Origin: Oscillospiraceae bacterium
GTDB taxonomy: Bacteria > Bacillota > Clostridia > Christensenellales > Aristaeellaceae
DNA: 8,272 bases
NCBI GenBank assembly: GCA_031282605.1
Contig: JAITDK010000172.1
Span: 1 to 8,272 of the forward strand
Direction of reading: 5' to 3'
Each line of letters begins with the position of its first letter. The stretch's first letter is position 1. Made by a program: the position numbers and the translations under genes. Below, one piece after another: positions 1 to 5,749 of the stretch. Under the pieces are notes generated by a model. That model was not told the origin of the DNA and ran no database searches. It worked only from the letters and a program-made list of their open reading frames with translations.

Positions 1-1164
1 CTCGCGCCCGACAACCTGGTCTTAGACGCGCTGAAACTTATGGAGCGTTACCGCATATCTGGTGTGCCGATCACGGAGGAAGGTCGGCTGGTGGGAATTC
101 TGACCAACCGCGACCTGAGGTTCGAGACCGATCCGACTCGCCGCATCAGCGAGGTAATGACCCGAGAAAACCTAGTCACGGCTCACGAGGGCACCACGCT
201 GGAACAGGCGAAGGCGATCCTTGCCAAACACCGCATAGAGAAACTGCCCATCGTCGACGAACACTTCAACCTGCGCGGTTTAATTACTATAAAGGATATA
301 GAGAAGGCGACAAAGTACCCGCACAGCGCCAAGGACGCGAACGGGCGCTTGCTGTGCGGCGCCGCTATAGGCATCGCGCCGGATACGCTGGAACGCGCCT
401 CCGCTCTGCTCGCGGCGAAGGCGGACGCGCTCGCGGTGGATACCGCGCACGGTCACGCCAGGGGCGTGCTGAATATTGTGCGGGCGCTGCGCGAACGTTT
501 CCCGGACGTGGTGTTGATAGCGGGGAACGTGGCGACGGCGGACGCTACCCGCGCGCTGATAGACGCGGGAGCGGACGTGGTGAAGGTGGGCATCGGGCCG
601 GGATCGATATGCACGACGCGGGTGATCGCGGGGATCGGCGTGCCGCAGATAACGGCGATCATGGACTGCGCGAAGGCCGCAGCCGAGTTGGGCAAGACCG
701 TCATTGGCGACGGCGGGATACAGTATTCCGGCGACATAACCAAGGCGCTGGCGGCCGGCGCGAGCGCGGTTATGCTGGGCAGCCTCTTCGCCGGAACCGA
801 GGAAGCGCCGGGCGCTATGGAGATATATCAGGGACGATCGTTCAAGGTATACCGAGGGATGGGTTCGATGGCCGCGATGCCGGAGGGGAGCAGGGACAGA
901 TATTTCCAGCAGGAGGCCGTGAAGCTGGTGCCGGAGGGCGTGGAGGGCAGGGTGCCGTATAAAGGGGCACTGGCGGATACGGTATTCCAGCTGGTAGGCG
1001 GGCTTCGTTCGGGCATGGGTTACTGCGGCGCGCGGGATTTGAAGGAGCTGCGTGAAACGGCGCAATTCATGAAAATCTCGTCGGCGGGATTGGCAGAGAG
1101 CCACCCGCATGATATCAATATTACGAAAGAGGCGCCGAACTACTCGGTGATGCAAAGCCTGTAA
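1..1164 (+). CDS. guaB: IMP dehydrogenase, 5'-truncated by window edge
   Basis: Inosine-5'-monophosphate dehydrogenase oxidises IMP to XMP with NAD+, the committed step of guanine nucleotide synthesis, in the cytoplasm. The reading frame is open from base 1, so the gene starts before the window; about 387 residues are visible of the usual ~485-490, and the missing part is the first ~100 residues of the barrel. In order: first CBS domain (ISGVP at about 58-72), second CBS domain (to about 300), then the rest of the TIM barrel. The active-site loop GPGSICTT has its catalytic Cys codon at 610-612. DGGI (about 709-720), MLGSLFAGTEEAPG (about 772-813), YRGMGS and the mobile-flap RDRYFQ (about 895-912) are all present. 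The C-terminus ITKEAPNYSV is typical of Bacillota enzymes. No key residue is missing in the visible part. It is followed by its own stem-loop and is probably transcribed independently of the opp operon. Confidence 0.97.
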   Translation, partial: LAPDNLVLDALKLMERYRISGVPITEEGRLVGILTNRDLRFETDPTRRISEVMTRENLVTAHEGTTLEQAKAILAKHRIEKLPIVDEHFNLRGLITIKDIEKATKYPHSAKDANGRLLCGAAIGIAPDTLERASALLAAKADALAVDTAHGHARGVLNIVRALRERFPDVVLIAGNVATADATRALIDAGADVVKVGIGPGSICTTRVIAGIGVPQITAIMDCAKAAAELGKTVIGDGGIQYSGDITKALAAGASAVMLGSLFAGTEEAPGAMEIYQGRSFKVYRGMGSMAAMPEGSRDRYFQQEAVKLVPEGVEGRVPYKGALADTVFQLVGGLRSGMGYCGARDLKELRETAQFMKISSAGLAESHPHDINITKEAPNYSVMQSL

Positions 1165-1174
1165 CTAATCGCCG

Positions 1175-1205
1175 CGCTGGGCTGCGCACAGTCCGCAGCC
1201 CGGCG
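1175..1205 (+). terminator. stem-loop terminator after guaB
   Basis: A 12-bp stem (1175-1186 with 1194-1205, one G-U wobble at 1178/1202) closes a 7-nt loop, starting 10 nt after the guaB stop codon. The 3' side is only weakly T-rich (TTATGGATCTT), so termination may be partial or factor-assisted. Position and stem strength make it the likely end of the guaB transcript. Confidence 0.6.
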
Positions 1206-1270
1206 TTATGGATCTTGACCGGCGTTCGGCCTTCATAAAATTCTTGTCATAACCTGTAAATCCGAAGCGG

Positions 1271-1303
1271 CGCCTATCGACAATGCCGGCAGTCTAATAG
1301 GCG
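1271..1303. repeat. interrupted inverted repeat upstream of the opp promoter
   Basis: CGCCTAT (1271-1277) is mirrored by ATAGGCG (1297-1303). Between them, GAC (1279-1281) faces GTC (1292-1294) and the perfect palindrome TGCCGGCA (1284-1291) sits at the centre. The element lies 28 bp upstream of the -35 hexamer. It could be a protein-binding site or a minor hairpin of read-through transcripts; its function is not shown by the sequence. Confidence 0.45.
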
Positions 1304-1330
1304 TTAGGTTTGCTATATCGACAAACAGGA

Positions 1331-1359
1331 TTGAAATTGCAATTAAGGCGTGCTATAAT
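1331..1359 (+). promoter_or_regulatory. sigma-70-type promoter of the opp operon
   Basis: The -35 hexamer TTGAAA (1331-1336) is separated by exactly 17 bp from a perfect -10 hexamer TATAAT (1354-1359), and TG at 1351-1352 makes an extended -10. Transcription should start near 1366, giving a leader of about 155 nt before the oppB start codon. It is the only near-consensus promoter seen in the guaB-oppB gap, and no comparable one was found between the opp genes. Confidence 0.85.
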
Positions 1360-1370
1360 TGCAATTAGGG
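1335..1370. repeat. paired palindromic operator candidate AATTGCAATT
   Basis: The perfect 10-bp palindrome AATTGCAATT occurs at 1335-1344 and again at 1357-1366, 22 bp apart (about two helical turns), inside a 14-bp direct repeat with 13 of 14 matches (1335-1348 and 1357-1370). The second copy extends to a 12-bp palindrome TAATTGCAATTA (1356-1367). One copy overlaps the -35 end and spacer and the other covers part of the -10 and the predicted start site. That placement fits two repressor dimers on the same DNA face. The regulator is not identifiable from this window. Confidence 0.6.
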
Positions 1371-1378
1371 TTGTCATC

Positions 1379-1422
1379 CTGCGTAAGCGGGGTGCGTGTT
1401 GAAATTTTGCCGCTTAACGCAG
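1379..1422 (+). promoter_or_regulatory. leader hairpin 1 in opp 5' untranslated region
   Basis: CTGCGTAAGCGG (1379-1390) pairs with CCGCTTAACGCAG (1410-1422) as a 12-bp stem with one bulged A, closing a 19-nt loop. It begins about 13 nt after the predicted transcription start. No T-run follows, so it does not look like a simple intrinsic attenuator. It may stabilise the 5' end of the operon mRNA or bind a regulator. Confidence 0.5.
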
Positions 1423-1429
1423 CGACCGT

Positions 1430-1449
1430 CGCCCCGCGCAAGCGAGGCG
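1430..1449 (+). promoter_or_regulatory. leader hairpin 2 with GCAA tetraloop
   Basis: CGCCCCGC (1430-1437) and GCGAGGCG (1442-1449) form an 8-bp stem with one internal C-A mismatch, closed by the GNRA-type tetraloop GCAA (1438-1441). It follows hairpin 1 by 7 nt. The next ~60 nt up to the oppB ribosome-binding site show little stable pairing. Confidence 0.45.
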
Positions 1450-1509
1450 TGGAGTGAAAAAGCCAGACCAGCCCAACCCGTGAACGACTTGCCCGGGAAT
1501 ATATGCAGC

Positions 1510-1515
1510 GGAGGG
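1510..1515 (+). promoter_or_regulatory. oppB ribosome-binding site, decides start at 1521
   Basis: GGAGGG lies 5 nt before ATG at 1521. An in-frame ATG at 1503 would put this Shine-Dalgarno sequence inside the gene and has no such site of its own, so 1521 is the chosen start. Confidence 0.8.
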
Positions 1516-1520
1516 ATATC

Positions 1521-2438
1521 ATGCGGCGGTATTTGACCAAAAGGCTCGGCATGATGCTGGTGACGCTGCTGCTAATAACGTTGCTGACATTCATACTGAT
1601 GCATGTCGTGCCCGGCGGACCGTTCACGAACGATAAGCAGATACCCGAATCAGTGCTGAGCGCACTTCGGAAAAAATACAAGCTGGACGAACCGCTGGCG
1701 GTGCAGTACCTGCGTTATCTCGGCGGGCTGGCGCGCTTCGACTTCGGCCCAAGCCTCAAGTATACGGGGAAGTCGGTGAACGATTTCATTCAAAGCGGCT
1801 TCCCGTTCTCGGCGAGGCTGGGCGCGTTAACGCTGGTGTTCGTGTTGCTGGCCAGCATACCGATGGGCGTGGTGTCCGCGTTGCGCAGCGGCAGGTGGCA
1901 GGACGCGCTGCTGATGGGCGCCGCGACGCTAGGGGTAACGATCCCCAGTTTCGTTATCGCGACGGGACTGCTGTATATATTCGCGTTCCGGCTGGGATGG
2001 CTGCCGACGTTCGGCGTGGCTAAGTGGCAGGGATATGTGCTGCCGGTAGCCGCGCTGGGCGGGTATTCGATCAGTTTCCTCGCGCGATTGACGCGATCCA
2101 GTCTGTTGGAGGTTATGGGACAGGATTATATCCGAACGGCGCGCGCGAAGGGTCTGCGCGAGACGCGCGTGATCATCCGCCACGCGCTGCCCAACGCGCT
2201 GATACCCGTCGTCACCGTACTCGGCCCGACGGTTGCGAACCTGCTCACCGGCAGTTTCGTAATTGAAAAGATATTCGCGATACCCGGCATGGGCGCGCAC
2301 TTCGTCAACAGCATCACCCAGCGCGATTATACGACTATCATGGGCACGACCGTGTTCTACGCTACATTTCTGATCAGCATGGTGTTCATAGTGGATCTGT
2401 TTTACTGCCTGCTCGATCCGCGCATCCGTTTGGAATAG
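1521..2438 (+). CDS. oppB: oligopeptide ABC transporter permease OppB
   Basis: Inner-membrane channel subunit of a peptide importer, pairing with OppC. The product is 305 residues, the normal length for OppB/DppB. An N-terminal membrane segment (about 9-29) leads into VVPGGPF (29-35), and the stretch DFGPSLKY (74-81) closely matches enteric OppB as I recall it, favouring OppB over DppB. Further hydrophobic segments lie near 98-121, 131-157, 171-190, 225-248 and 275-297, six in total as expected. The cytoplasmic EAA coupling loop that contacts the ATPases is clear at about 197-229 (DYIRTARAKGL followed by RHALPNAL). The end LLDPRIRLE is typical. It is the first gene of the operon, behind the promoter at 1331-1359, and its stop codon overlaps the oppC Shine-Dalgarno sequence. 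The exact substrate range (di- or oligopeptide) cannot be read from the sequence. Confidence 0.95.
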   Translation: MRRYLTKRLGMMLVTLLLITLLTFILMHVVPGGPFTNDKQIPESVLSALRKKYKLDEPLAVQYLRYLGGLARFDFGPSLKYTGKSVNDFIQSGFPFSARLGALTLVFVLLASIPMGVVSALRSGRWQDALLMGAATLGVTIPSFVIATGLLYIFAFRLGWLPTFGVAKWQGYVLPVAALGGYSISFLARLTRSSLLEVMGQDYIRTARAKGLRETRVIIRHALPNALIPVVTVLGPTVANLLTGSFVIEKIFAIPGMGAHFVNSITQRDYTTIMGTTVFYATFLISMVFIVDLFYCLLDPRIRLE

Positions 2439-2448
2439 GAGCCGCCGT

Positions 2449-3603
2449 ATGACGATTGATCCCTGGGCGATGGCCGAACAAAACCCCGCGAGACGCGAGG
2501 CGCTGGCGTATAACGCGCGAAGCTTTGCGGGCGACGTATGGTTTCGGTTTTCAAAGAAACCGACCGCGCTGACCGGCATGACGCTCGTTGTGCTGATGGC
2601 GCTGTTCGCGGTGTTCGGACCGATGCTCACGCCTTACGACTATGACAAGCAGTCGCTGAGCATGGGCAACATACCGCCGTATTTCGCGGCGGTGTCCGCG
2701 CCTGAACCGGATCGCTTCTTCTATGTCACCGCCAATATGAAGGTGATCGAGACGGACGGACAAGGCCGATTGATTCGTCAATTGACGAAGAAGACGGACG
2801 ACTTCGCCGCCTCGCGAGTATCGTTTGAGTATAACGGTGCGCTCGTCTATCTGGACTACGGCGTCAACCCGCCCGTCATGCTGGATCCTGATGGGCGACC
2901 GCTGACCGCGGGCAAGCGGCTGTGGAACCGCTCCTACCTGCTGGGCACGGATCATTTGGGGCGCGACATACTGACCCGGTTGATGTACGGCACGCGCATA
3001 TCGCTGACGATAGCGTTCGTCGCGGCGGCCGTCAACATGGTTATCGGCACGCTGTACGGCGGCATTTCGGGTTTCCTGGGCGGTCGAACGGACGCGATAA
3101 TGATGCGCGTGGTAGACATCATAAGCACGATACCGCTGACGCTGTACGTAATACTGATCAAGGTGACCCTCTCAAGCGGACTTAGCGGGATTATAATCGC
3201 GCTGTCCAGCGTGTACTGGGTGGATATGGCGCGCGTGGTGCGCGGGCAGACGCTAAGCCTTAGGGAGCAGGAGTTCGTGCTGGCCGCGCGGACGATCGGG
3301 ACGAGCCGCCGCGCCATCCTTGTACGACACTTGATCCCCAACGCGATGGGTCCCATTCTCGTGACGATGATGATGCTGATACCCAGCGCGATATTTATGG
3401 AGGCGTTCATGAGCTTTATCGGGATCGGCATTGCGCCTCCGATGGCCAGCTTGGGCACGATGTGCAACGACGCGGTCGAGGCTCTGCGCGCGAATCCGTA
3501 TCAGCTGTTCCTGCCCGCGCTGATGGTATGCTTGATCATGTTCGCGTTCAACTTCGTCGGCGACGGACTGCGCGACGCGCTGGATCCTAAACTGCGCAAA
3601 TAG
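2449..3603 (+). CDS. oppC: oligopeptide ABC transporter permease OppC with large extracytoplasmic insertion
   Basis: Second channel subunit of the peptide importer. At 384 residues it is about 80 longer than the ~300 of enteric OppC. The extra length lies between the first membrane segment (about 42-62) and the conserved LLGTDHLGRD motif (164-173): residues ~66-162 form a soluble, probably extracytoplasmic block with alternating polar and strand-like stretches and no cysteine. The rest is standard: hydrophobic segments near 183-206, 222-240, 245-262, 300-325 and 352-372, the EAA loop at about 275-305 (EFVLAARTIG, then RHLIPNAMGP), and the family ending GDGLRDALDPKLRK. The start has AGGAG (2437-2441) 7 nt upstream, and this overlaps the oppB stop codon, suggesting translational coupling. 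I recall similar long OppC forms in Clostridia, so the insertion may be lineage-typical rather than unique. Confidence 0.94.
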   Translation: MTIDPWAMAEQNPARREALAYNARSFAGDVWFRFSKKPTALTGMTLVVLMALFAVFGPMLTPYDYDKQSLSMGNIPPYFAAVSAPEPDRFFYVTANMKVIETDGQGRLIRQLTKKTDDFAASRVSFEYNGALVYLDYGVNPPVMLDPDGRPLTAGKRLWNRSYLLGTDHLGRDILTRLMYGTRISLTIAFVAAAVNMVIGTLYGGISGFLGGRTDAIMMRVVDIISTIPLTLYVILIKVTLSSGLSGIIIALSSVYWVDMARVVRGQTLSLREQEFVLAARTIGTSRRAILVRHLIPNAMGPILVTMMMLIPSAIFMEAFMSFIGIGIAPPMASLGTMCNDAVEALRANPYQLFLPALMVCLIMFAFNFVGDGLRDALDPKLRK

Positions 3604-3604
3604 T

Positions 3605-3630
3605 ATGGATATGAGTAATGGATATGATTA
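3605..3630 (+). repeat. 13-bp tandem duplication across the oppD start
   Basis: Two adjacent 13-bp units, 3605-3617 and 3618-3630, match at 12 of 13 positions and each begins ATGGATATGA. The second unit supplies the oppD start. The first has its own ATG in another frame, giving an 8-codon reading frame MDMSNGYD with stop at 3629-3631 that overlaps the oppD start. Confidence 0.7.
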
Positions 3631-4700
3631 ATCAGCGGTCGGCGTCCCGCGGCGCGGACTCCATTCTTGAGATTCGCGGCCTTCATACGTCGTTCTTTAC
3701 GAGCGCGTGCGAGATACCCGCCGTACGCGGCGTTGATATCGCCGTACGGCGGGGCGAGTGCCTGGGCGTCGTCGGGGAGTCCGGTTCAGGGAAGAGCGTG
3801 ACGTTCCTATCGGCGCTGCGGCTGCTGGCGTCCACAGGGCGAATCAAGCGGGGCGAGATCATCTACGGTGGGCATGATCTGACCAAGGCGTCCGCGTCGA
3901 GGCTGCGCGAGGTGCGCGGAGGCGAGATCGCGATGATATTCCAGGATCCTATGTCCAGTCTCAACCCGCTGATGACCATCGGCGCGCAGATCGGCGAGAT
4001 GATCCGCGCGCACGGTCGTTCGATGAATAAAAATGCCGTCGACGCGCGAACGTTGGAGCTGCTTAGCACCGTGCTGATACCCGAACCGGAGAAGCGGCTT
4101 CGACAGTATCCGCATGAGTTTTCCGGCGGTATGCGGCAGCGCGCGATGATCGCGATGGCGCTGGCGTGCAAACCGTCGCTGCTGATTGCGGATGAGCCGA
4201 CGACCGCGCTGGACGTGTCGATTCAGGATCAGATACTGAAACTGCTGCGCAGACTTCAAACCGATACAGGCATGAGCATCGTATTCATAACGCACGACCT
4301 GGGCGCGGTCGCCGAACTGTGTACGCGCGTAGTCGTGATGTACGCGGGTCTTGTGATGGAGGAGTCGCCGATAGAGCCGCTGTTTGACGCGCCGTTGCAT
4401 CCTTACACGCGCGGGTTGCTGGCCAGCATACCCGGCCTGAGTCAGGACAGATCGCGCCGGCTGATACCGATCCCCGGTTCGCCGCCCGACATGAGCGCCG
4501 CGCCCGACGGCTGTCCGTTCGCGCCGCGATGCGAGCACGCGCGCAACATCTGCCTGTCGAATCCGCCCGCGCTGACGCCGATCGTCTCCGATGGACAACC
4601 GGATCGCCTATGCCGCTGCTGGCTGTACGCGCCGGACGCGCCGCGTAATCCCTTGAATGGCGGCTTTTTAAGTAAAGCCGCGCAAGGGGTTGAATCATGA
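3618..4700 (+). CDS. oppD: oligopeptide ABC transporter ATP-binding protein OppD
   Basis: Cytoplasmic ATPase that drives peptide import with OppF through OppB and OppC. The 360 residues show a full ABC cassette: Walker A GESGSGKS (53-60), Q-loop at Gln109, signature FSGGMRQR (168-175), Walker B LLIADEP (188-194) and switch His226 in THD. The C-terminal oligopeptide/dipeptide extension follows (HPYTRGLLASIPG, about 261-273) with the cysteine set Cys299, Cys305, Cys312 and Cys332/334; the equivalent set holds a [4Fe-4S] cluster in some characterised peptide transporters, so a cluster is possible here. The start is ambiguous: ATG at 3618 or 3624, neither with a strong Shine-Dalgarno sequence, inside a 13-bp tandem duplication. 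The gap to oppC is 14 nt. The 3' end overlaps oppF by 4 nt (ATGA), and its last ~40 nt form a hairpin over the oppF ribosome-binding site. Confidence 0.95.
   Translation: MDMINQRSASRGADSILEIRGLHTSFFTSACEIPAVRGVDIAVRRGECLGVVGESGSGKSVTFLSALRLLASTGRIKRGEIIYGGHDLTKASASRLREVRGGEIAMIFQDPMSSLNPLMTIGAQIGEMIRAHGRSMNKNAVDARTLELLSTVLIPEPEKRLRQYPHEFSGGMRQRAMIAMALACKPSLLIADEPTTALDVSIQDQILKLLRRLQTDTGMSIVFITHDLGAVAELCTRVVVMYAGLVMEESPIEPLFDAPLHPYTRGLLASIPGLSQDRSRRLIPIPGSPPDMSAAPDGCPFAPRCEHARNICLSNPPALTPIVSDGQPDRLCRCWLYAPDAPRNPLNGGFLSKAAQGVES
4650..4688 (+). promoter_or_regulatory. hairpin sequestering the oppF ribosome-binding site
   Basis: An inner perfect 8-bp stem (GCGGCTTT 4660-4667 with AAAGCCGC 4674-4681, 6-nt loop) is extended by an outer 6-bp stem (CCCTTG 4650-4655 with CAAGGG 4683-4688). 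The outer 3' arm contains most of the oppF Shine-Dalgarno sequence AAGGGG (4684-4689), 7 nt before the oppF ATG. The structure lies in the last codons of oppD, so ribosomes finishing oppD would open it. This fits translational coupling; no T-run follows, so it is not a terminator. Confidence 0.6.
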
Positions 4701-5677
4701 CCGCGCCGCTGCTGTCCGTCGAAAACCTGGCTCAGCACTTCCGCGTGCGCGGCAGCGGACGCGCTGAATCGCGCTCGGTTGTGCGCGCGGTGGACGGCGT
4801 GACGTTCACGCTGGACGAAGGACGCACGTTCGGGCTAGTCGGCGAGAGCGGCTGCGGCAAGTCCACCTGCGCCCGATCGATATTGCGCATATACACGCCG
4901 ACGTCGGGACGCATAACGCTGGACGGCGAGGATATCACGCACATGTCGCAGGACGCGCTGCCGCCCATCCGGCGCAAGATGCAGATGATATTCCAAGACC
5001 CCTACGCGTCTCTGAATCCGCGCATGACGGTGCGCGACTTGATCGCGGAACCGCTGCGCGCGCATCGACCGGATATGTCCCGCGCGGAAGCGGACGACGC
5101 CGTATTCGAGATGCTTGAGAAGGTAGGGTTGACGCGCGAACACTCCGGTCGGTATCCGCATGAATTCTCCGGCGGACAGCGCCAGCGTGTAGGCGTGGCT
5201 CGCGCGCTGATTCTGCGGCCCAAGCTAGTCGTGTGCGACGAGCCTATCAGCGCGCTGGACGTATCGATACAGGCGCAAATCGTAAATCTGCTGCGAGACT
5301 TCCAGGAGAAACTGGGTCTTGCATACCTGTTTATCGCGCATGATCTGTCGATGGTGCGATATATGTCGGATACGATCAGCGTAATGTACCTGGGCAAGCT
5401 GGTCGAATCCAGCCCTGCGGACGATCTGTATGCGCGCCCGCTGCATCCGTATACGCGCGGACTGCTGGCCAGCATACCGGCGGGGCATCCGCGCCTGGCT
5501 CGACTGCGCACGGAGAGCGGACTGTCTGGCGACATACCCAGCCCGATCGATCCACCCTCTGGATGCGCGTTCCGCACACGGTGTCCGCACGCTATGGCGC
5601 GCTGCGCCGAAGCGGCTCCGCCGTTGACGGAGGTAGGCGGCGGTCATCGCGCGGCGTGTTACCTAATCAACCCATAA
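4697..5677 (+). CDS. oppF: oligopeptide ABC transporter ATP-binding protein OppF
   Basis: Second ATPase of the importer, acting with OppD at the cytoplasmic face. The 326 residues carry Walker A GESGCGKST (49-57), Q-loop Gln100 in FQDPYASLNPRMT, signature FSGGQRQR (157-164), Walker B LVVCDEP (177-183) and switch His215. The GESGCGKST and FQDPYASLNPRMT forms are characteristic of the OppF/DppF branch rather than OppD. The C-terminal extension has Cys290, Cys296, Cys303 and Cys321, the same spacing pattern as in OppD (C-X5-C-X6-C then a distant C). The start ATG overlaps the oppD stop as ATGA, with AAGGGG 7 nt upstream partly buried in a hairpin. All catalytic residues are intact. It is followed by 72 nt and then oppA. 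Confidence 0.95.
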   Translation: MTAPLLSVENLAQHFRVRGSGRAESRSVVRAVDGVTFTLDEGRTFGLVGESGCGKSTCARSILRIYTPTSGRITLDGEDITHMSQDALPPIRRKMQMIFQDPYASLNPRMTVRDLIAEPLRAHRPDMSRAEADDAVFEMLEKVGLTREHSGRYPHEFSGGQRQRVGVARALILRPKLVVCDEPISALDVSIQAQIVNLLRDFQEKLGLAYLFIAHDLSMVRYMSDTISVMYLGKLVESSPADDLYARPLHPYTRGLLASIPAGHPRLARLRTESGLSGDIPSPIDPPSGCAFRTRCPHAMARCAEAAPPLTEVGGGHRAACYLINP

Positions 5678-5682
5678 CCAAC

Positions 5683-5717
5683 ACGCCGTCAACCCACGGC
5701 ATTGACGCCCGCGGCGT
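5683..5717 (+). promoter_or_regulatory. stem-loop between oppF and oppA
   Basis: GTCAA (5688-5692) pairs with TTGAC (5702-5706) around a 9-nt loop, and ACGCC (5683-5687) pairs with GGCGT (5713-5717) after a 6-nt one-sided bulge (5707-5712). No T-run follows, so it is not an intrinsic terminator. It sits just upstream of the oppA ribosome-binding site and could protect the oppA part of the mRNA or mark a processing point. Confidence 0.4.
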
Positions 5718-5734
5718 TATGCATATATCATTAC

Positions 5735-5740
5735 AAGGAG
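5735..5740 (+). promoter_or_regulatory. oppA ribosome-binding site, decides start at 5750
   Basis: AAGGAG lies 9 nt before ATG at 5750, the strongest Shine-Dalgarno match in the operon. An upstream in-frame ATG at 5702-5749 would add residues ahead of a normal signal peptide and lacks a good ribosome-binding site. The strong site fits the need for more binding protein than membrane subunits. Confidence 0.8.
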
Positions 5741-5749
5741 AGGTGCCTT

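Larger units (their letters stand above)
1165..1520. other. intergenic region guaB-oppB
   Basis: These 356 bp contain no convincing gene. They hold a guaB stem-loop terminator (1175-1205), an interrupted inverted repeat (1271-1303), a strong promoter with paired palindromes (1331-1367), a leader with two hairpins (1379-1449) and the oppB ribosome-binding site (1510-1515). The part around 1240-1370 is more AT-rich than the flanking genes, as expected for a regulatory region. I recognise no known riboswitch or T-box consensus in the leader. Confidence 0.8.

Noticed and set aside
280..1155. Long open frame on the opposite strand of guaB.
   Set aside because: Its translation is arginine- and histidine-rich low-complexity-like sequence, as expected for the antisense of GC-rich coding DNA, and guaB on the + strand is unmistakable.
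1314..1319. Second extended -10-like TGCTATATC upstream of the main promoter.
   Set aside because: There is no -35-like hexamer at 16-18 bp upstream (17 bp gives AGTCTA), and the stronger promoter lies 40 bp downstream.
1503..1520. Upstream in-frame ATG for oppB.
   Set aside because: GGAGGG at 1510-1515 would lie inside the gene; it is correctly placed for ATG at 1521, whose product begins like other OppB proteins.
3807..4598. Long opposite-strand frame within oppD.
   Set aside because: It is basic and compositionally biased, overlaps a fully conserved ABC ATPase and has no credible start signal.
1847..5480. The stretch CTGGCCAGCATACC occurs in oppB, oppD and oppF.
   Set aside because: In each case it encodes LASIP with the same codons. 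In oppD and oppF it is the homologous HPYTRGLLASIP motif, and in oppB a chance match under the same codon bias, so it is not a mobile or regulatory repeat.
5702..5729. Possible internal oppA promoter: TTGACG (5702-5707), 16 bp, TATATC (5724-5729).
   Set aside because: The -10 matches only 4 of 6 positions and transcription would start at about the oppA Shine-Dalgarno sequence, removing it. The TTGAC is better explained as a stem arm.
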